This document shows, in pieces, positions 23,201-31,521 of a DNA stretch of 64,000 nt. The DNA lies in assembly GCA_020746875.1 (NCBI GenBank), contig JAGTJL010000001.1, positions 1,674,001-1,738,000 on the forward strand, written 5' to 3'. The position numbers and the translations under genes are program-made. Below the pieces are notes generated by a model. The model was given only the letters and a program-made list of their open reading frames with translations, was not told the DNA's origin and did no database searches. Position 1 is the stretch's first letter. The number at the start of each line of letters is the position of its first letter. This DNA is from Rhexocercosporidium sp. MPI-PUGE-AT-0058. Its lineage: Eukaryota > Ascomycota > Leotiomycetes > Helotiales.

Positions 23201-23523
23201 CCCAAGAACTCTTCTACTCGAGGTTTAATGTCTGCACGATCAAGATTATTATCATATCGAAGACGGCGTCCATCATGAGGACTTGGAATCAGGCCCACTG
23301 ACTCTCCCCAGAGCCCGAACCGAGCCCGTTGCAAGGAGAACTAGCGAAAGTGAGCAAAGACTCCTCACAAGGACATCTATCTCAAGCCTACCAGTGCACA
23401 TAGTTGCTCGTAGTCCTCAGTGAAGTGATCACTTGTAACCACGATATCAAACCCTTCAATGCACGCTTTGAACAAGGCTACTGCGCTGACAGCACTAGGC
23501 GCTGAGTCTGCATCCTCCGCCAT
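20245..23523 (-). CDS. HeLo - Zn2Cys6-like - ubiquitin E2 - PX-like - PH-like multidomain protein
   Basis: Exons (minus strand) 23523-23392 and 23340-20245 give 1075 residues. The N-terminus matches a HeLo domain, the membrane-acting cell-death module of HET-S and relatives: VALFKACIEGFDIVV, then FTEDYEQLCALFSLQRARFGLWGESVGL; helical to about 200. A cysteine cluster at 314, 317, 324, 333, 336 and 343 has the exact Zn2Cys6 spacing (CX2CX6CX8CX2CX6C). Residues ~446-616 form an E2 ubiquitin-conjugating core: GPPETPYEGGIFWITI, HPN at 520-522, catalytic C530 in GHICAD (the canonical seven residues later), and DPLVPEIAMKYLEDYDEY. Residues ~818-925 look like a PX lipid-binding domain (DWVIFRSWDDFREL), and ~958-1068 may be a PH-like fold ending in MSFAFSREVDLKLWYEVL. 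Inference: membrane-recruited ubiquitin conjugation tied to regulated cell death or incompatibility. PX and PH calls are weaker than HeLo and E2. Confidence 0.87.
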
Positions 23524-24623
23524 GTCTGCTCTGCTCTGATCTCCTGCAACGTTCGTCTAGCAAGTCGCCTTCGGATCGGTAGACAAAGTAGATCACCAGC
23601 AGCGTGATAAGGTCACTTGTAAGATCATCATCATACAAGGAGATTTTATATTTATTGCAGAAAAACGAGGTTATGAGCGCGGGATGGAGGCGATCGAAGT
23701 GTCAATGATGGGGGGCTGTGCCTAACCCGCTGCCTCAGCCCCGCGACCTTCCGCCAGCCTCATGCTCCATTGGATAAGAAGTGCCACAGCCGCGCCAAGC
23801 ATGGCGATATCCCCAGGTTTGTGGTTCGCACGGAGAGATGTATGCAGGAGAGTTGTGTTTCATCTTTCGCGAGCGGCATGTGAAGAAGTGTTGTTTCGAT
23901 AAACGGGGATGGAGATCACTTTGAGGGTGGAGCTTGTGCAACCTCGCGTGCATACTTAAGTAACATTACCTATGGTTTGGGTTCTGTGGTACTTGCTACG
24001 GGAGAATGCAGAGGCAGATCTGACACAAAGAAGGAGAGGGAGAAGGAGCTCCGTGGATGGAAAGAGCATATGTGTGGTGAGATTTGACCGAGATCATGGT
24101 AGAATATGTTGGATTAAGACTTCTATTAATAGTTCCCCCTCAATGCTTGTGCATTTTGTGTTTTGTTACCCCCTGTAGGAGATCCCGGTCTGGGCCGCTG
24201 TCAATCTCTATGAGTTTGTCTTTTGAAACGGAATTCTGCTTTGGGAATATGGTCCCACCCACCAGCAGCCCAGCCACCCGTTCATCCAAAAAGAATTTGA
24301 TACAACATCGTGGGTCGTAGATCATCCCACTCCTCGGAGCACGGCTTGACTGAGGTGTTCATCCCAAATCCGGCATTCCTTCAATTCTCATGGAATGAAA
24401 TTGCTGTGGAAGACACCGGGTCTGCCCATTCTCGTGGAGGAATCATCAGGTAGGAGATTGGCATGTTGACGGCGGATCGTAGATAGGTGGTAAGCCTCCA
24501 ACGTACTGTGTATCGAGGACATTCCAAGACCGTAATTGCATTATCCTCCATCTCCGGCTTCGATTCGCTCGAGGTTTTCCGGGTCGCGAGTGTTGTGTAT
24601 TAGTGTAATCGCAGAGCCTGTTT
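23524..24623. other. intergenic region upstream of the HeLo-E2 gene
   Basis: No gene recognised. It contains the promoter of the HeLo-E2 gene (minus strand, reading left) and the 3' flank of the disordered-protein gene. The small frames at 23735-23953 and 24084-24320 lack domain signal. Confidence 0.5.
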
Positions 24624-25577
24624 TCATCCCGAACTCCTTGGCCTCATCCCAACACCTCTCGCGAGTGCCTGCTCGAATTGGCTGACAACATATGGAGGTG
24701 GCCCTCTTGGAGACATCCCATATCGTGAATCTTCCGACCGTACCGCCCATCCCAAACTCCTGGGGCCTCGAGGCATCTCTCCTACACTGTCCCAAGCCCA
24801 AGGCTCCCAAGCATCTTCGTTGGGCAAGCTATCCACCGTCATCATAGCTTGCTGCAGCGCTCCCAAATCCCTCACTCGCTGAGGATCTTCCTGCCTCCTG
24901 TTCTCAAGCTCGATCCCAGTCATCATTTGGTTCCTATACTCCGACTCGGGCTCTTGCTCAATGTACCATGGTTCAGTCGTCCAAGGCAATCCGTCTTCCC
25001 CAAGGCGGAATTGTGAGGGAAGTGGTGGAAGGGGCCTCTCTAGTCTATCTTGTATCCCACCTATGGGCATACTGGAAGTGTGTTGAAGGGTACCAAATTG
25101 ATTGAAGGTGCCCATAGAACTGACTGGACTGGTCGGGTTGATCGATTCCGAGTGATCCGATAGAGATGGTGGAGCAGAACTTCCTCTTTCTCGACTGCTG
25201 TGTGTTCGGACGGACATTCTTCTCGGGTGGTATTCTTGGTAGTCTTGATATTCTTGATAATCTGGCTGCCAACCATACTGATACTGCTCGTTGTAGTAGC
25301 CACCAGCTCCTGGCATCAAGATAGAAGGATGTGGTCCTTCAAAGTCTGTTTCACGGGGCCGTTGGTAGTGATCCCGTTCCTGTAGCAGATGCTCCTCCTG
25401 CTGACGACGCTGTTGATGTAACCTTTCTTGCATCCGTCTCGAAGTATAAGCCATCGAAGCCGTATGTGGTTGACCACGATTGGTAAAAGAGACCCCAAAC
25501 TCGACATTGACAAATATTCCTGGCGCAGGTACCCGATTTCTCCTAGGTCGAGGGCGATTTGGGTCCCAGTTCGCCAT
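24624..25577 (-). CDS. hypothetical Pro/Arg/Gln-rich disordered protein
   Basis: Intronless frame of 317 residues. The first ATG in frame is at 25577; the frame extends upstream to a GTG but no earlier ATG exists. The N-terminus is short, basic and proline-rich (MANWDPNRPRPRRNRVPAPG), followed by IFVNVEFGVSFTNRGQPHTAS. An Arg/Gln helix-forming stretch (MQERLHQQRRQQEEHLLQER) comes next, then a Tyr/Gln/Glu repeat (DYQEYQDYQEY) and Ser/Pro-rich linkers. The C-terminal third is richer in Trp and acid (PWTTEPWYIEQEPESEYRNQ; WEPWAWDSVG). No known domain was recognised, so no function is proposed. Coding status is supported by length, an amino-acid composition that is not random, and an unbroken frame, but not by homology. 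Splicing near the C-terminus cannot be excluded. Confidence 0.65.
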   Translation of the reverse strand: MANWDPNRPRPRRNRVPAPGIFVNVEFGVSFTNRGQPHTASMAYTSRRMQERLHQQRRQQEEHLLQERDHYQRPRETDFEGPHPSILMPGAGGYYNEQYQYGWQPDYQEYQDYQEYHPRRMSVRTHSSRERGSSAPPSLSDHSESINPTSPVSSMGTFNQFGTLQHTSSMPIGGIQDRLERPLPPLPSQFRLGEDGLPWTTEPWYIEQEPESEYRNQMMTGIELENRRQEDPQRVRDLGALQQAMMTVDSLPNEDAWEPWAWDSVGEMPRGPRSLGWAVRSEDSRYGMSPRGPPPYVVSQFEQALARGVGMRPRSSG

Positions 25578-27064
25578 CGTGTAGTCTCTAGCACTGGAGT
25601 CGCTCGAGTTCAGATGCGGAGAGTTTGTGAGAGAGTTGAGCCGCACTGGCCAGGAGAAGAAAATCGAGGGGATGTAAAGGTTTAAAGACGATCACAAACA
25701 ACGTCGCATCTAGAACCGAGGCCAGACTAACAATGCCAGCACCCACTGCGGGAAGCCGAGTGATATAATTCGGCCGCACAAAAACAAAATGAAACTGGAC
25801 ACAGATCGCACAGCCCAGGGCTACCTCGCCTGTAACGAAACTTGAGCCTTTGGGGCCGCCCTTTGCAGTCTTAGACCGCACACTTGGGAGTTGGGAAACC
25901 AGGCTATGGCTAGATACGGATGCGGTATGGTATGGGGGTGGGAAGAAACAACGAAGGATCAGATGGGGCTGTGCATCCATCCATCCATCCATCCCTCCCT
26001 TGACTCCGAACGAACGAGCAAACAAATCACCAAAGCACGCGCGATGCCGATGCATGCATCAGTCAGTGGAAATGAATCTGGAAATTGCTTCTGCTCTTCA
26101 AACACGGGCTCGGCGTGGAGTCGGCGAGACTGGAAACTGGTGATGATGTGCTGTACAGTGCTGATGCTGACTGACGATGGTGAGTTGTTGAGGATGTTGT
26201 AAGATTTATGAGGAGGATGAGTGAGGATGGAGTGGGATGACTCGATGAGAAAATACCAAGTGCGGGCAGGACTGACAATACTACATACAATAAATGCAGT
26301 AGCTCAGCCCCCTGTCGCGTGCCCAGATTGGCGTTTCCAAGCTATTTGTTACCCGAGACTGAGCACCGAGAACGCCACCACCTGTAGATCTGGAAGCTTT
26401 GCTCGTTTGTTTGTTTGATTTTGGAGAAAACTTGGCTGTCCCTGTCCCAGTCCCGGTCCCTTACGAACTCCTGATCACCACAGGGAACGGTCAAGTGCGG
26501 ATTTAGTTTCCGTGCCGCATTGGGTCTGATCAGAACCATCTCATTGGTACCCTCGTAGTGAGCGGTCGCTCTGCCTCTGATAAAAGACAAATACAAAAGA
26601 AAGCGCACATAAATAGGCCATTGGCAAAAGGACAAGATGGCTGCGGATGGCATCCAGGGGCTCGGTAAGTAATAGTTGCTTGCCCAGGACATACTTATGG
26701 TCAATTAAGACACTAAGCCGTCTTGTACAATGACGATGAGGAGCTGTGTCGCTCGAGGCTTGCTTGCTTATCGTCAAATTAATTGGCAAAGGAGTATCAA
26801 AGGATGCGAGGGCGGAGCTTCCTCCCCACTCAACTCGTTCTCCTCATTTGATTCGATTCGGGTTCGCCCTCGCAGCTGGACCCCGAGAATCAAGATGTGG
26901 AAAGCGGTGTCAATTTCACGCCCGATGTTCAAAAGGATTGGATTCTGCAAGGCCAACCCCATTTATCGATCCATCATCCTCACGGTCGTAGTCTTCGTTC
27001 AAGGTATCGCGCCTCACTTCACGATGAGGCCGGCACCGCCCAAAACTAGGTACGTAAAATCCGG
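25578..27064. other. intergenic region with an ATCC microsatellite
   Basis: No gene recognised between the minus-strand disordered-protein gene and the minus-strand WD40 gene. It includes an (ATCC)5 run at 25975-25994. Open frames such as 25588-26055 and 26730-27164 have no domain character. Confidence 0.5.
25975..25994 (+). repeat. (ATCC)5 microsatellite
   Basis: Five tandem ATCC units in the promoter-side flank of the disordered-protein gene. Confidence 0.9.
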
Positions 27065-28447
27065 TCAGCGGACCCAAATCCCACCTAGAGGCTCGGATGG
27101 TGGGGTTATGCTTACTTCCATAATGACATTATTCTTCTTCATGAAGAACACGAGGATTTTTTGACCTAAGATGGCGACCTGCCAGACAGCATCTGAATCC
27201 AGCAACTCGCTTATCACTGCTCCCGTTTGTGCTACGTACTGCGTCAATATTATTCCACCATTTGCGAATGCGGAGTGTAAGAAGGTCTCTAGGATTGTTC
27301 CTGGACTAACCGTTCCACACCTTGACCTTCCCGTCAGACCCCCCACTAGCGATCATTTGGCCGTTACTATGAAGCGCCGTCACAGCATTGCCATGTGCAT
27401 CCACTCTCCATTCCTCAGCATAGTCATCCAGAGACCAAGAAAATATATCACCATCAGCTCCAGCGGTAATCAAACTCGTATTGGTGAGTTCCAAGAGACC
27501 AACTAAACTGTTATGTCCACGCAGAACCGCCCGGCAGGTACTTTACAGTGTCAGCACCGCCCAAATGGGCCTAAAGATGGGTAAAGAGTGAGTACGTACC
27601 CAGAAACCGGATCCCACACCCTAACAGTCCGATCCATACTCCCCGTCACAATCCTCCTCCCATCAAACTTCACAACATACACCTTCTCATCATGATCCCT
27701 CAAAACATGAACGCACTTCCTCGTCCTCAAATCCCAAACCCTAGCATCAGAGTCATAGCTGGCAGACACAGCGATATTGTCTTTGACTGCGAAATGCCGG
27801 ATGGTCTTGGTGTGGCCATCGAGAATGGCTTCGCAGGTTGAGGTGTTGATGTTCCAGATGCGGAGGGTGGAGTCCCGGGAACCGGAGAGGACTTGAGTTG
27901 CTGAGAGGGTGGCGATGCAACGGACCGTGTTTTGGTGGCCAGAGAGGGTTGACATCTTCTCTCTATTTATAAAGCGTTAGCCGCTCTTCTTACGGAAAAT
28001 TATATCAATATCGATCTCGGAACAAGGATTTTCAGCCGTCACTCGACACCAGTTCTGTGGAACTTAAGGATCTGCTCTTCGACCATAAAAAAAAAGACAA
28101 CAGTGCACTCCAAACCTGTACTGCATCTACGGGCTAGAATACAAGTCAACATATCGACTGTACAAGAAAGACACTCACAAACGCCTAAGACTCCACACCC
28201 CAACCAAGCAATCCGTTCCCCCAACAGCAAGCCATTCCTCCTCTTCCCTCCCCTCCTCAAACCACGTATCCATAGCCCAAACACCACCTCTCTCACTTGC
28301 CATCAGAACCCTCTCATTCTTACCTTCTAGATCGAAAATATTCACTATGCCATCATCGAACGCGACCAAGATGTTGCGAGGTGTGGTGTGTAAAGTCGTG
28401 ACGACCGCATGGGATGACTTGATGGCTTGGGTGGTTAAGGGTGGCAT
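27065..28447 (-). CDS. Cdc4/Fbw7-like WD40 propeller without an F-box
   Basis: Exons (minus strand) 28447-28179, 27962-27600, 27540-27311 and 27231-27065 give 342 residues, almost entirely WD40 repeats. Their order and wording follow the propeller of Cdc4/Fbw7 substrate adaptors: SHAVVTTLHTTPRNILVAFD, ERGGVWAMD, VGGTDCLVGVW, LSGHQNTVRCIA, VLSGSRDSTLRIW, HTKTIRHFAV, AVSASYDSDARVWDL, VTGSMDRTVRVWDPVSG, LRGHNSLVGLLEL, ITAGADGDIFSW, IASGGSDGKVKVWNAQTG, and the closing ELLDSDAVWQV. In Cdc4 an F-box precedes this propeller and docks Skp1; here the protein starts at the first blade and the ~490 bp upstream show no F-box. Several arginines used for phosphodegron binding may be retained (SRDSTLRIW, MDRTVRVW). 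It may act as a scaffold or have lost SCF function. The last two acceptors (AAAG and ACGTAG) were chosen for frame and family fit. Confidence 0.84.
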
Positions 28448-28941
28448 TGTGGTGTTTGAGATCTAGGTTTTGTGGTGTTTGTGGTTTACTCGAGATGTGG
28501 GAATAGAGTCAACGTCGATCTTCTTTTGTTTAGAGAAATTTCCGTGGCTTTAGATATGCTTTTGTGGTTGTGCAAGATCCAAGTGTTTAGGCAGCCAGTG
28601 GTGAGGATCGGCTATGTGCGGGGATGGGGTACAAGTACTGGACGATGAAAACACAGCCTCGTTTAGTTGCCCCTACCTCATCTTCACTTCCAATGGAATT
28701 TGAGACCTACAGACACTTAATTTCAAGGAAAATTCTGGGAACGATCAATTGAATTGGTATCACACTAAAGGTACAGCCGGAAATGTAAGTATTCTACAAA
28801 CAACACATGAGTTTTTCTTTCCAATCAACCCATCTACCAATACCTCGAGAAGCAAAACCATGCTCAGAAAATACATGAATATGAAAGTGAAAGACTGGGT
28901 ATCTCTATCTCTACTCCACAGCGAGAAACAGTACTAACTCA
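28448..28941. other. short intergenic region
   Basis: Promoter of the minus-strand WD40 gene and 3' flank of the RTA1-like gene. No coding feature seen. Confidence 0.5.
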
Positions 28942-30142
28942 TCATTTAGCCGTCCCAGCAACCCCCCTCTCCGCCTCACTCGCCGGATTCTTCACTCCAT
29001 CAATACCGACCCGCCCCTCCCCATGCGTCTCCCAGAACCTCTCCTTCATATTCCTCCCCTTGACCGCACCCGCAATATCAAACGGATCGAAGAACGTTAC
29101 AAGAAAAGGTCTTTTATCCAAATATCCCGGTCCTTGAATTTCCGTAGCCCCATCTTCAGCAAGATAGATCGTATTATCTCTTGGGATGAAGCGCATCGGA
29201 TGGCGGCAATTCAGAAGGAAAGTATTGATGACCATGAGAACGCCTTCAAACACCCAGAAGAACCACTCGTAGCGCAGGAGCGGGGAAAGATCGGTGTCGG
29301 CGTGGATATTAGCAAAGTTTAGCTCCGAGACGGTGAAGTATTCTACCGTGCGGTAGATGGTGCGGACGCCGATCAAGGCTGAGGAGATGTAAAGCGTGAC
29401 TAACGCGCCGTGGAGGTTTGGGGGAAGGAGATTTGCTTTCTTGCAGCGGCGGTGGAAGAATGCTGCTAGTGCGACGAAGACGGCGAGGATTCCGAGTTGC
29501 AGGACGAGTGCGGCTTTGAGGAGGCTCTTGCCGATGTTTTGTTTTGACTCGGGAAGACTTGTGTTGGCGACGTAGGCTGCGCCGTTTCCGTTCAAGGCTT
29601 CTACGACCATGGAGAGGGCACCGAAGGTGGTGAGGACTCGACCGGGGTGGATTGGTGAGTGGTATGGGACGTAGTAGAGAATTCTGGAGAGCATGAAGTA
29701 ATTTGATAGCTCGTAGATGGGTCTTTGGTCGCTATTCAGTGTTGATCATCCAAGTCAAGCGGATTTAGGGACTTACGGAGCAGCGTAGATAAAAACAAGA
29801 CTCGCGATGAAGATATTGAGGTTGTCATAGTCAAAGGCTCCGATTTCGCGAAGGATATAGCCAACAACGAAGAGGAGAGCCGACCACGGTAGAATACCAG
29901 AGACTTTCCATGATTTGTAGTGTCTGACTGAGCGTCAGTCCTTTTCCCTCCCGGGTGGATTGGTGTAACTTACTTGCATTGCCAGGCATGCCAGAGCCCT
30001 GAAACGAAGAATAGAAAAGCGAAGACAACGGGAGCTACTTTGTTCGGGGCATAGTACCACAAGCTGCCGTCGACTTTCTAGCTGTCAGCAAATTCCAAGG
30101 CAATGTCTCTATTTTAGACGAACCATATTTGCCATCCTCCAT
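28942..30142 (-). CDS. RTA1-like seven-helix membrane protein
   Basis: Member of the fungal RTA1/lipid-translocating-exporter family (Rta1, Rsb1, Pug1), multi-span membrane proteins tied to resistance to aminocholesterol, sphingoid bases or other lipophilic stress. Exons (minus strand) 30142-30124, 30073-29974, 29923-29777 and 29731-28942 give 351 residues. Exon 1 is only 19 nt. Splicing restores the family start LWYYAPNKVAPVVFAFLFF, then SGLWHAWQCKHYKSWK, GYILREIGAFDYDNLNIFI, YAAPDQRPIYELSNYFMLSR and IGVRTIYRTVEYF, with the usual seven hydrophobic segments. The tail after the last helix is cytosolic and hydrophilic. Transport substrate is not deducible. It is divergent from the helicase gene over 1.4 kb. 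Confidence 0.92.
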
Positions 30143-31521
30143 TTGGTACGTGCTTCAATACTTAGATCTCAGTGACGGGTATGAGGATTAAAAGTAAATG
30201 ACAAACGAATACACTGGTGTAACAGTCGTCGCTGACACGTGAGGGTCGTCTTTGTTGTCCACCAGGCGAAGAAGAAGAGACGAAAACCAGTTGAGTTCGT
30301 AGATCTTAAGATGTCCTGTCTGAGTTGATCCATAAACAACGGGAAGGGCGGTAATATATAGGAAGTCTCCAATCCCCATGTCTCAGCAAATTGTGGCAGC
30401 CCTTCCCGCACAGCGTTGCCCAGCCGTGTTGAATCCGAAGATGCCTGCACATTCCAAAGCCGCTGATTGGCCGTCCAGCCATCATCCGCTCAGCATGGGC
30501 GAAACCTACTCGCATCAACAACAAACCCAGCCTTGAGCTTAAAAGAACCTCAATCATCTGTCTGGTCCCTTTTATTGCTGCCTGGCAGTGCCTTGTCGGA
30601 GCTGCCAATCTTTCGAGGTTCGGGATTGGTGGCATATACGTGGGCGCATCTCGAGGTGTTCTCTTGGTGGAGGCGAAGCTGACCTATCTTATGCTCAGAA
30701 GGTTTACAGGCGGTATGATCATAGCAGGGCGCAAAAGCTCGTTCTATCAAATGGACAATCTCATGATTGAATAACCCATGCATCATTGGGCTCCTCCGAT
30801 ATTGCCCATGTAGAAGGGTTTTTGGAGCCATTTTGGGATGTCAGACGGGAGAATTCCACAACCGAGATTCTGGGGCTGAGATTTCTCGTCAGAACCGACT
30901 TATGATTGGTGGATGGGGAGAAGCCAATACCTGATGAGTTTACGCTTGATTGACAAGCTTCTTACATCTCGATGTCGCAATACCTACGGTTCTTCCGAGA
31001 AGCTTACGACTACTTCGTATTTTCGCTACCCCTTTTGTGCGTCGGATTTTGGCACCAAATCAGGGTGGAAGCGAGAATTATCCTGGCTGAAATAAACACC
31101 GGAATTTGAAGCCAGGAGTGGGAACGGTGCCTGAGAAGCATCGCATTGTATTAGTTACTTGATAAGAAATCCGAATATCGGTATGCATGAAAATCATCGC
31201 CAATCGTTGAATCAAGCGCTCTCTTGATTAGCAGGCAATCAATTATTACTCATTAGTAAAGAGATATAGTTTTAAGCTGAAGCAAGTAGAAAGAATACTT
31301 GGAAATGAATGGTACGAAGGACATGGTACCTCTCATTCCCCTGATGCTCGTTCTCGCTTAAATACAGTGTTCTGGCTTAGTAAGCGGGCCAGTCACCGGC
31401 ATAGTCACATTCTCGAGAGACAACGCAGTCTGGGTTGACCACGACAACCGCACTGTTACGCTGCTCATGGCACTCCCGCCCCCTCCATGCGGCGAAACGT
31501 TACACATAAGCTGCCTCTACA
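30143..31521. other. divergent intergenic region
   Basis: Contains the promoters of the RTA1-like gene (-) and the helicase gene (+). No supportable gene; overlapping frames at 30306-30831 on both strands look random. Confidence 0.5.
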
